A DNA stretch of 64,000 nucleotides, taken from NCBI RefSeq assembly GCF_004770145.1, contig NZ_RQFW01000019.1:62001-126000 (forward strand), given 5' to 3'. A program made the position numbers and the translations under genes. Origin of the DNA: Leptospira bourretii. Lineage in GTDB: Bacteria > Spirochaetota > Leptospiria > Leptospirales > Leptospiraceae. Below are positions 56,785 to 64,000 of the stretch, one piece after another. A model generated the notes under the pieces. The model had not been told where the DNA came from. It did no database searches and saw only the letters and a program-made list of their open reading frames with translations. The stretch's first letter is position 1. Every line of letters begins with the position of its first letter.

Positions 56785-58698
56785 GTGTTCACCGGAAATA
56801 GAATCCGAGAACTATTTGATCATTTTTTGTATGTAATTAAAACAAAATCTTTTCTTAAATTATTTCTATCAATCATTGCCTTCTTAATTTTTCCTTATTT
56901 TCTTCTCGTTTCTTCAATGATCCATTCCAGATACAAAGAAGCTTTGGATTGGAACCAAAGATTCCAACTCATTCGGATCCAACTCCTTGCCATTGATTTA
57001 GAAAACCAAATTAGAGAACAAATCAACCGAGAGATTTCTGAAAAAAAAAACGTGGGGATGATTCCCATCACAGAACTTCCAGAAATAATAAACCGCTGTG
57101 TTCCCACTCCTAAAGACCTTTCCCAGTTAGAAGAAATTACCTTGTTACAATGCGACTGGGGATCAGAAAAAAAATCGTATCTTTTCGTTTTAGATGGGAA
57201 GAATGTTTCCGTCCACTCTGCTAAGTTTTTAGAAGATGCTTTACTTGATTCACCTTTTAGTGATCCGAATGAGGGTTTATTTATACTCGGCACGCAAGGA
57301 GATTTTGGAATTTCAGGATTTATCGAGGATGAATTTTTAGTTTCTGATTTTTGGAAATCCGATGTAAAATCTTCTCTCCAAACTCATTCCAATCTACCAT
57401 CCCTTCGGGAAACAAAAAAGGATGATTTGGATTATTTTGTTGTCAGTTATCCAATGTTTGAACTACCAATTCATTTATTCATTGTTAGCCCAAAAGAACT
57501 AGTCTTAATTCCAATTAAAGAATCCTTAAAAAAGAATATAGTCATATTAGTTTCCTTACTTTTTTTATCCTTTGTTTTTTCTCTCGCAATTTCACTTAGA
57601 GAAATTGAATCAAAACAAAAATTAAAACTTCTTTTACAAGAGTTCCCTCATGCAGCCATCCTATATGATTCAAAGGGAAAAATTCTTATAGAGAATCAAG
57701 AGATCGAACAAAAACTTTTGGTAACAAATTTATTCCGAGACCAACTTTCCGTCAAAGAGTGGATTGAAAAAGAAATCAATTTATTCCTAAAGGATGAGTC
57801 AAATTTACAATTGGACCTAACCAAACTTAGAAAAGAAGAATCTGAGTTTTATTCAGAAGATGGCTCTGTTTATTTATTGGAATTTACATACCAACTTTGG
57901 TTTTTGGAACAAAAATATCGGTTCGCAAGCGGAGCCCTAGTCCTTGTACAGAATGTAACAAAAAAACGTTTAGAATTCGAAAAGGAAATGGACTACGCAA
58001 AAGACTTACAAAAGAAATACCTTCCCAATCGAATTATCATTTTACCCAATTTAGATTATGAAGTTTTATATAAACCACTGATCCAAGTGGGTGGTGACTA
58101 TTACGACTATATTGATTTGGGAAACAATAGATCCATTTTTGCCCTTGGTGACGTGATAGGACATGGAGTAAAAGCTGCCATGATGATGACAGTTCTACGG
58201 GTTCTATTCCATCAAATTGTGAAAACAGAATCTGATCCAAAAGAAATTCTAAAAAAAATGAATGAAGGTGTTTCCAATCATTTTCCAGATCCCTATGCTT
58301 TTGTTCCTTTTTTGTTTTTATTATTTGATTTTAATCAAAACACAGTTTTATACGGAAACGCAGGCCATCCGGGGATGTTATACCTCTCAGGAAATGAGAT
58401 TCTTTGTCCCGAAAAATTAAACCCTATGTTTGGAATGCTTCCCAAAATAGAACCAAAAGTTTTGGAATTTCCCATCCAAAGAGGTGATCGTTTTTATCTT
58501 TTCACAGATGGGCTCAAAGATGTCGAAAATTCTAAAGAAGAAAAACTCGGCGATAAGGAATTAAAAGATTTTTTATCTTCGATGAAGGACAAACATATGT
58601 CCCTCATCAAACAAGAATTAGAACTAAAAATCAGATCCTACTCAGAGGGAATCCCTTTCCTCGATGATATCACCTGGATTGGAATAGACGTCATTTAG
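56785..58698 (+). CDS. Membrane sensor with SpoIIE/PP2C phosphatase domain
   Basis: 637 aa, GTG start. A transmembrane segment near the N-terminus (LFLSIIAFLIFPYFLLVSS), an extracytoplasmic sensor of about 220 residues, a second segment (KNIVILVSLLFLSFVFSLAI), a PAS-like part (FPHAAILYDSKGKILIENQ), then the PP2C domain with QVGGDYYDYIDL, ALGDVIGHGVKAAMM, YGNAGHPGML, YLFTDGLKDVEN and FLDDITWI. It should dephosphorylate an anti-sigma-antagonist-type protein in response to an envelope signal. Third gene of the LysM-FecR operon. Confidence 0.9.
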   Translation: MFTGNRIRELFDHFLYVIKTKSFLKLFLSIIAFLIFPYFLLVSSMIHSRYKEALDWNQRFQLIRIQLLAIDLENQIREQINREISEKKNVGMIPITELPEIINRCVPTPKDLSQLEEITLLQCDWGSEKKSYLFVLDGKNVSVHSAKFLEDALLDSPFSDPNEGLFILGTQGDFGISGFIEDEFLVSDFWKSDVKSSLQTHSNLPSLRETKKDDLDYFVVSYPMFELPIHLFIVSPKELVLIPIKESLKKNIVILVSLLFLSFVFSLAISLREIESKQKLKLLLQEFPHAAILYDSKGKILIENQEIEQKLLVTNLFRDQLSVKEWIEKEINLFLKDESNLQLDLTKLRKEESEFYSEDGSVYLLEFTYQLWFLEQKYRFASGALVLVQNVTKKRLEFEKEMDYAKDLQKKYLPNRIIILPNLDYEVLYKPLIQVGGDYYDYIDLGNNRSIFALGDVIGHGVKAAMMMTVLRVLFHQIVKTESDPKEILKKMNEGVSNHFPDPYAFVPFLFLLFDFNQNTVLYGNAGHPGMLYLSGNEILCPEKLNPMFGMLPKIEPKVLEFPIQRGDRFYLFTDGLKDVENSKEEKLGDKELKDFLSSMKDKHMSLIKQELELKIRSYSEGIPFLDDITWIGIDVI

Positions 58699-58699
58699 A

Positions 58700-60289
58700 T
58701 CAATCTTCCAGCGGTGGATTCTCTAAGAGTTCGATCCCTTCGTTGTTTTTGTGAAAATAATTCATATCCCACTCAGTATCAAAAAGAAGGGCCATATTTC
58801 CAAATAAATCTTCTACAAGTCCTGCGTTTGATGGGATTTTGGTTCGGTCTTCCTTTTTCACCCAACGAGAAATTCCATAAGGTAAAATATGAATGGATGT
58901 ATCGGCTCCATACTCATCTTTTAAACGACGTTGGAAAACTTCAAATTGGAGTTTACCCATGGCACCAATGATCGGGACCCCACCACCAATCGTTCGTGAG
59001 GTGAAAAGATGTAGGATTCCTTCTTCTGCCAATTGGTCAAGTCCCTTCTTAAAAGACTTTAATTGTAAGGTATCTTTACAAGAAATTGTTGCAAAAAGTT
59101 CAGGAGCAAAACTAGGAAGAGGACGTAAAGGAGGTGTGTTTCCCGTTGATAGTACATCTCCAATTTTATATGTGCCTGGATTGACTAGTCCAATGATGTC
59201 TCCTGGATAAGCAGTATCGACCGTGTTTCGATCTTGTCCAAAAAAAGCAAAACTCGAAGAAAGTTTGACTGGTTTGTCCAATCGGTTGTGATTTACGTTG
59301 AGCCCTCGTTCAAACACACCAGAACAAATTCTTAAAAAAGCAATTCGATCTCTGTGTGCCTTATTCATGTTCGCTTGCACCTTAAAGACAAAGGCACTGA
59401 AAGGGGAATTAATCGGATCTAAATAATTTCCATCCCGAAGGGGAATATGATCAGGACCTGGAGCTAATTCCAGAAACTTATTTAAAAAAAGTTCGATACC
59501 AAAATTATTAACCGCCGAACCAAAGTAAACCGGTGTTTCCTTTCCAAGTAAAAATGAATTTTTATCTACTTTCCCAATTCCATTTTCGACTAGATCAATT
59601 TGTTCACGAAATGCAGTTACGATTTCGGAATCAAACTGTTCATCCAAACTCGGATCATTAGGACCTGCCATACGAGATACGGCTTTTTGTTTTCCCCCTG
59701 GAGTCCTATCAAAAAGATACAATTGTTGGTCTCTGAGGTCATAAACCCCCTTAAAATCAAATCCGGTTCCAAGAGGCCAAACATCTGGAACAGCCTTAAT
59801 CCCAAGAACTTTTTCAATTTCGTCCAGAAGCGCATAAAGGTCCTTAGTCGGTCGATCCATCTTGTTGATAAATGTGATGATGGGAATGCCTCGGTCCCGA
59901 CAAACACGGAAAAGTTTAATGGTTTGTGGTTCGACCCCCTTACCGGCATCAAGAACCATCACGGCAGTATCGGCAGCCATTAGGGTGCGGTAAGTGTCCT
60001 CGGAGAAGTCTTCGTGGCCTGGTGTGTCCAGGAGATTTAGAATGTTGTCTTTGTATTCGAACTGGAGGGCTGCCGAAGTGATGGAGATTCCCCTTTCCTT
60101 TTCCATTGCCATCCAATCGGAAGTCGCAGACTTCCCTTCCTTTTTGGCTTTGACCGCTCCGGCAAGTTGGATGGCACCTCCGTAAAGGAGGAGCTTCTCC
60201 GTAAGCGTTGTTTTTCCCGCATCGGGGTGAGCAATGATGGCAAAAGTCTTTCGGCGGCGGACTTCACGTTCTATAAGATCAGGAGACAT
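58700..60289 (-). CDS. prfC: Peptide chain release factor 3
   Basis: Translational GTPase recycling RF1/RF2. 529 aa. G motifs: IIAHPDAGKTTLTEKLLLYG, DTPGHEDFSEDTYRTLM, ITFINKMDRPTKD, and the RF3-type SATSDWMAMEKERGISI. The C-terminal FQRRLKDEYGADTSI and QFEVF parts fit RF3. It converges with the phosphatase gene with 1 base between stops and is divergent from the NHL gene. Confidence 0.96.
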   Translation of the reverse strand: MSPDLIEREVRRRKTFAIIAHPDAGKTTLTEKLLLYGGAIQLAGAVKAKKEGKSATSDWMAMEKERGISITSAALQFEYKDNILNLLDTPGHEDFSEDTYRTLMAADTAVMVLDAGKGVEPQTIKLFRVCRDRGIPIITFINKMDRPTKDLYALLDEIEKVLGIKAVPDVWPLGTGFDFKGVYDLRDQQLYLFDRTPGGKQKAVSRMAGPNDPSLDEQFDSEIVTAFREQIDLVENGIGKVDKNSFLLGKETPVYFGSAVNNFGIELFLNKFLELAPGPDHIPLRDGNYLDPINSPFSAFVFKVQANMNKAHRDRIAFLRICSGVFERGLNVNHNRLDKPVKLSSSFAFFGQDRNTVDTAYPGDIIGLVNPGTYKIGDVLSTGNTPPLRPLPSFAPELFATISCKDTLQLKSFKKGLDQLAEEGILHLFTSRTIGGGVPIIGAMGKLQFEVFQRRLKDEYGADTSIHILPYGISRWVKKEDRTKIPSNAGLVEDLFGNMALLFDTEWDMNYFHKNNEGIELLENPPLED

Positions 60290-60418
60290 AACTTGGTTTC
60301 CATGCTGTCTAAATTTAAGATTCTGTCGAGAATAAAGAGAAAACTAAAGGTCCAAATCCCAAGGAAGGGGTTGACTTGTAGATTATGTCCCATTAGATTG
60401 GGAGCGGAGGGACTGTCT

Positions 60419-62452
60419 TTGAGAAAGTTACTATTGTTTTTCTTTCTATTGGTAAGCACACAAGTTTTCCCTCTGGACTTTCCCAACTTTTCCTTGGGGG
60501 AAGAGAATGCCAAGGAAGAATTCAAACGAGGACTCACTTATAAAAATTTAAGAGAGTACTCCGCAGCCAAAGAACGATTCCAAAAGGCTGTCAATTTAAA
60601 GAAAGATTTTCATTTAGCCAGACTAGAACTTGCCAACAACTATTACCTGCTAGGTGAATGGGAAGAAGCTCTCGATGAATTGGAAATTCTTGCTTCAAAA
60701 GCCAAAAATGATCTGCTCATTGTCAATAAAATTGAAGCTCTACGTTTGGCCATTGCCGGCGGAGTGACAGACAAAGAAAAAGTTTATTTCAAAACGATCG
60801 AAGGAGATTCCATTCGGGGTTATCGGTTTCGTAATCCAGTGGACATCACTTTCGATGAAGACGGCAATTTCTACGTTGCTGGATTTGATACATCCAATAT
60901 CATTAAATTCAATGCGCAAGGAAATCCTCTCTCAAATTGGAGAGGTGGGATTACAAGAAAACTAGATCGTCCAGTTTCTCTCGCATATCATAACCAAAAA
61001 ATTTATGTTGCCGATTTTGCCCGCGACGAAGTTTTACTTTTTGATTTATCTGGAAGTTTTATTTCATCTTTTGGTGGATCAGGAAAAGGCCAAGGACAGT
61101 TTCGAGGCCCCTCTTCTATTTATATAGATTCCAACGGAAATATCTTTGTAGCAGATTCTGGAAATGCAAGAATTCAAAAATTCAATTCCAATGGAAAATT
61201 TCTTTTAGAATTCCAAGGTTCTGGTAATTCAAAACTGGGAAACCCGTCAGGGATTACAATCCATGATGGAAAAATCTATGTAGTTGATAAAGATAACATT
61301 CGAGTGTTAGTTTTTGATGGCGATGGTAATACTTTAAATATCATTCAAAAACCAGAATGGAAAAAACCAAGAAGCATTCGCATTTTAGATAACCAAATTT
61401 TTCTTACCGATGAATTGACCGGCATCTGGACCTATTCGTTGTTACATGGTGAGTGGAAACAATTGAGTAAGTTTAGAGATAAAAAAGGAGTGTATCGAGT
61501 TTTATTTCGCCCTTTTGCTACCAATATGGATTCCACAGGGAGTCTCTATTTTGTAGATTTTGGAAAACACAGAATCGATATTTTTTCACAAAAAAACAAT
61601 CTCCTCTCTAACTTAGATTTAAAAATTGAATCTATAGATACCTCTGGATTTCCAGACATTCATATTTATACTCGGGTTCGTAACCGCGCGGGCAAAGAAA
61701 TCGTTGGAATTGACAGGTTGAGTTTTCGAATCTTTGAAAACGACAATATGACTCCTCTATTCTCTTTAGCCAACAAAAACAAGTTAAACGACATATTAAG
61801 TGTAGCGATGGTTTATGAAAATAGCGAAGGATTGAAAAAAGGAAAACTAGCACTGGAAGATGGTCTTTTCCCTTTCTTTCGATCCCTACATGACAATGAT
61901 AAAATTGCTTTGTACCGAGCGGGAAAAGATAGTAATTTGATTTTACCGGAAACCGTATCCCTCCGTGATATCTTAGCAAAAATCAGAGATAGTGTCCCGG
62001 AGGAAAAATACAATTTCGGGAAAGCAAGTATAGCTGCCTTACAAAAACTTTCTTTAGAAACTGGTCCTAAAGCTTTGGTTTATTTGGTGTCCGGAGAAAG
62101 TAGAGAAGATAGTTTCCTTCAATACCAAAAATCAAGAATTGTAGCCTTTTCAAAAGCACACTCTATTCCTATTTATGTTTTGACAGTTAATCCCAATATT
62201 ACTCTCGAAGATTCCTGGTCGGATATGACAGGTCCAACAAACGGTCGCTATATTGTGCTTGATGGAGAGGGAGAGGAACGCGAATTATACAAAAAATTGA
62301 AGTCACATATTGATTACCGATACATTTTGTCTTACAAAACAGATACAAATCCAGAACTCATCAATCGTTATATCAAATTAGCCATTGGAGTGGAACATCG
62401 GGGTGTCAAAGGTCGAGATGAAGGAGGATACTTTGTTCCAGAACCTCGTTAA
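60419..62452 (+). CDS. Secreted TPR - NHL - VWA-like protein
   Basis: 677 aa. I chose a TTG at 60419, which has GGAGG 8 bases upstream and starts the signal peptide LRKLLLFFFLLVSTQVFP; the open frame to 60167 would overlap prfC. N-terminal TPR repeats (KNLREYSAAKERFQKAVNLKKD, YYLLGEWEEALDELEIL), then NHL/beta-propeller blades (RFRNPVDITFDEDGNFYVAGFDTSNIIKFN, GQFRGPSSIYIDSNGNIFVADSGNARIQKFNS), then a von Willebrand A-like part (VAMVYENSEGLKKGK, GPKALVYLVSGESREDS, HSIPIYVLTV). Leptospiral proteins with this mix are uncharacterised. The stop overlaps the next TTG start by 20 bases. Confidence 0.78.
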   Translation: MRKLLLFFFLLVSTQVFPLDFPNFSLGEENAKEEFKRGLTYKNLREYSAAKERFQKAVNLKKDFHLARLELANNYYLLGEWEEALDELEILASKAKNDLLIVNKIEALRLAIAGGVTDKEKVYFKTIEGDSIRGYRFRNPVDITFDEDGNFYVAGFDTSNIIKFNAQGNPLSNWRGGITRKLDRPVSLAYHNQKIYVADFARDEVLLFDLSGSFISSFGGSGKGQGQFRGPSSIYIDSNGNIFVADSGNARIQKFNSNGKFLLEFQGSGNSKLGNPSGITIHDGKIYVVDKDNIRVLVFDGDGNTLNIIQKPEWKKPRSIRILDNQIFLTDELTGIWTYSLLHGEWKQLSKFRDKKGVYRVLFRPFATNMDSTGSLYFVDFGKHRIDIFSQKNNLLSNLDLKIESIDTSGFPDIHIYTRVRNRAGKEIVGIDRLSFRIFENDNMTPLFSLANKNKLNDILSVAMVYENSEGLKKGKLALEDGLFPFFRSLHDNDKIALYRAGKDSNLILPETVSLRDILAKIRDSVPEEKYNFGKASIAALQKLSLETGPKALVYLVSGESREDSFLQYQKSRIVAFSKAHSIPIYVLTVNPNITLEDSWSDMTGPTNGRYIVLDGEGEERELYKKLKSHIDYRYILSYKTDTNPELINRYIKLAIGVEHRGVKGRDEGGYFVPEPR

Positions 62453-64000
62453 ATACTTCACTCGATTCATATTTAAGTTTGGAATTTTAATTTTTGTTTC
62501 ACTTTTATTTGGTGAATCAACCACACTTGAAGATATTGCCGAAGGAAAAAGATTTCAAGCCGAACACAACTGCCGAAAAGCAATCCAATTCTTTCAATCG
62601 GCTTTACAAAAGAATAGAAACTCAATCGATGCAAAACTGGGTGTGGCCAGTTGTAGTTTCCAATTAGGCGCTTTTCGCGAGAGTAAAAAATTCTATTTAG
62701 AAATTTTGGATCGAGACCCAAAACATATTCCGGCAGTTACAGGGTTATCTGAAATTTACCTTCTTGATTCCGATTTTGTGGGGATATCCAAGTTAATTGA
62801 TCCATTACTGATTGAATTCCCAAACAATACTGCTTTACGAATCACCGAAGCAAAGTCTCTTCAAAAACAAGGAAAACTGGACTCTGCCATTTATAAAATC
62901 AACACCCTGTCTAAACGATTAGAAGAACCGTCCGACTTGATACGTATGTTAGCCGAATTGTATTTTACAAAACAAAATTATACAGATTCGTTCAATGCAA
63001 TCGACTCTTATTCTAAAAAGGAACCAAATGACCCGGAGGGATTCGCATTCAAAGCGAAAGTACTTTTGTATCAAAACTACTTTTATCCGAATCAATTAAA
63101 AGCGGTTTTATCCTCTGTTGAAGACTCATTGCAGAATTCATTAAATCTAGATCCGAAAGGAGAAGAAGCTCGTTTTTATTCTGTATACCACGATATCATT
63201 TTATCCAATTTAAATGGAGACAAGGAAATCAAAAAGAGAGCCTTTCGAACCATTTATGAACTAGCAAGAGAATATCCGGAAAACCAACTTTACCATAGCA
63301 TTGAAGCCAATTTGGCCTGGGAGTTAGGAGAAACAAAATTTGCTACATACCATTATCGTAGAGCTCTACAGTTAGATGATTTGGATGAGATTCTTAGATT
63401 TGAAGCCGAAGAATATACACTTTCAAATGAAAAGGAAGAATCAAAACTAAGAAGAGAATTGGGTGACTATAGGAGAGACCGGTTTTACTCCGAAAAACAC
63501 TCGTTATACCACAAGAGTTCCTTATTCCATTTAAAACGAGCCAAAGATCTGAGCCCACAAACACCTGTGATCAGAAAAGAACTTCTGGAGTTTTATAACC
63601 AAACCGGAGAATCAGTCAAATATACGAATTTATTACTTAGACTTAGAGAAGAAGATCCAAACTCCTTCAAACTTCAGAACAAATTGGAATTTTCCATTAA
63701 AAACCTAAAAGATTCTTTGGAGTTTCGCGAAGGTTATCTTCAAATCGATCCGAATTCTGTTTTAGATAATACGGTTCGGTACAGTCCAGAAGTTTATGTT
63801 TTTGATATGGAATCAAGTTTACCGTTCCCATATCATTTACAGGCGGGAAGATTGTTGTCAGAAGCACTACGTTATAATTTAAAACAAATGCAAATGGTTC
63901 GTGTTGTGGATGGTGATGAATTTAAACTGATTCGGGGACTACTCAAGGAAATGAGTTACCATCCATTTTCCCAAACATTACCCTTTGCCATTGATAATTT
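62433..64000 (+). CDS. TPR protein, N-terminal part (cut by right edge)
   Basis: TTG start at 62433 with GGAGG five bases upstream, inside the end of the NHL gene; no stop before the right edge (522 codons visible). A hydrophobic signal (FIFKFGILIFVSLLFG) is followed by many TPR-like helices (CRKAIQFFQSALQKNRNSIDAKLGVASCSFQLGAF and onward). From about residue 450 the sequence (HLQAGRLLSEALRYNLKQMQMVRVVDGDEFKLIRGLLKEMSYH) resembles the CsgG/FlgO-type lipoprotein domain, a weak suggestion. Confidence 0.75.
   Translation, partial: MFQNLVKYFTRFIFKFGILIFVSLLFGESTTLEDIAEGKRFQAEHNCRKAIQFFQSALQKNRNSIDAKLGVASCSFQLGAFRESKKFYLEILDRDPKHIPAVTGLSEIYLLDSDFVGISKLIDPLLIEFPNNTALRITEAKSLQKQGKLDSAIYKINTLSKRLEEPSDLIRMLAELYFTKQNYTDSFNAIDSYSKKEPNDPEGFAFKAKVLLYQNYFYPNQLKAVLSSVEDSLQNSLNLDPKGEEARFYSVYHDIILSNLNGDKEIKKRAFRTIYELAREYPENQLYHSIEANLAWELGETKFATYHYRRALQLDDLDEILRFEAEEYTLSNEKEESKLRRELGDYRRDRFYSEKHSLYHKSSLFHLKRAKDLSPQTPVIRKELLEFYNQTGESVKYTNLLLRLREEDPNSFKLQNKLEFSIKNLKDSLEFREGYLQIDPNSVLDNTVRYSPEVYVFDMESSLPFPYHLQAGRLLSEALRYNLKQMQMVRVVDGDEFKLIRGLLKEMSYHPFSQTLPFAIDN

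Noticed and set aside
1..64000. CRISPR arrays, tRNA/rRNA genes, insertion sequences, prophage
   Set aside because: No regularly spaced repeats, cloverleaf-like genes, transposase or phage genes were seen by eye on either strand; a tRNA scan would be the decisive check.

Overview
The window reads as a stretch of a Leptospira chromosome (spirochaete). The DNA is A+T-rich, and TTG, GTG and ATG starts are all in use. The murein genes predict meso-diaminopimelate (MurE carries DNPR). Two enzymes of the futalosine menaquinone route are present (MqnA, MqnC). Leptospira-like families recur: SpoIIE/PP2C phosphatases with sensor domains, LysM/FecR and OmpL47-like envelope proteins, short-lipobox lipoproteins, and an LCP gene inside a nadD-yqeK-LCP-rsfS block. 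The genus call is inference from gene content; the species cannot be named from sequence alone. No tRNA, rRNA, CRISPR, insertion sequence or prophage gene was seen. Genes are packed with 1-20 base overlaps or short gaps, and no gene-free stretch exceeds 300 bases (the longest is about 170).

Layout. 1-3.8 kb: the end of a nitrilase-fold protein, then a minus-strand run Gfo/Idh oxidoreductase, UbiB-like kinase and lspA. 3.8-6.8 kb: murF, purE and purK on plus. 6.8-14.4 kb: a minus-strand dcw (division and cell wall) cluster rsmH-ftsL-like-murE-mraY-ftsW-murG-murC, lacking ftsI, murD, ftsQ, ftsA and ftsZ. 14.5-17.3 kb: a HIT protein, cheR, mqnA and a lipoprotein. 17.4-21.8 kb: amt and a GAF-PP2C-TPR phosphatase behind an 80-base dyad, plus an outer-membrane protein. 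21.9-25.7 kb: a small unknown gene, an AsmA-like protein and typA. 25.9-32.7 kb: a long plus-strand run rplU-prp-rpmA, then obgE-proB-proA-nadD-yqeK-LCP-rsfS. 32.7-42.6 kb: a thioredoxin-fold YyaL protein, a TolC protein with an M20 amidohydrolase, an enoyl-CoA isomerase-like gene with a MarR regulator, a Xaa-Pro peptidase, a heptosyltransferase and a thiolase-like protein. 42.7-45.8 kb: bacterioferritin, an RlmL-type methyltransferase that seems to start at ATA, an N-acetylglutamate synthase-like protein and a DCC thioredoxin-like protein.

45.8-48.6 kb holds the most intriguing unit: lysine 2,3-aminomutase-like radical SAM enzyme, Ddl-like ATP-grasp ligase and heme-oxygenase-like diiron protein, joined by two ATGA overlaps. 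It looks like a small undescribed biosynthetic operon built on beta-lysine. 48.7-52.7 kb: a HAD phosphatase, a GerMN-domain protein, a diguanylate cyclase and mqnC. 52.8-58.7 kb: a membrane Fe-S oxidoreductase of the ETF:menaquinone type, then a LysM-FecR protein, an Ig/OmpL47-like protein and a membrane PP2C phosphatase that together look like an envelope-sensing unit. 58.7-64 kb: prfC, a TPR-NHL-VWA-like secreted protein, and a TPR protein cut by the right edge.

How the genes fit together: much of the window serves envelope growth (lipid II synthesis, division, LPS core, lipoprotein maturation, LCP) and ribosome assembly or translation (L21, L27, Obg, RsfS, RsmH, TypA, RF3). Around that core sit signalling enzymes (two PP2C phosphatases, one diguanylate cyclase, CheR) and a few accessory metabolic operons.
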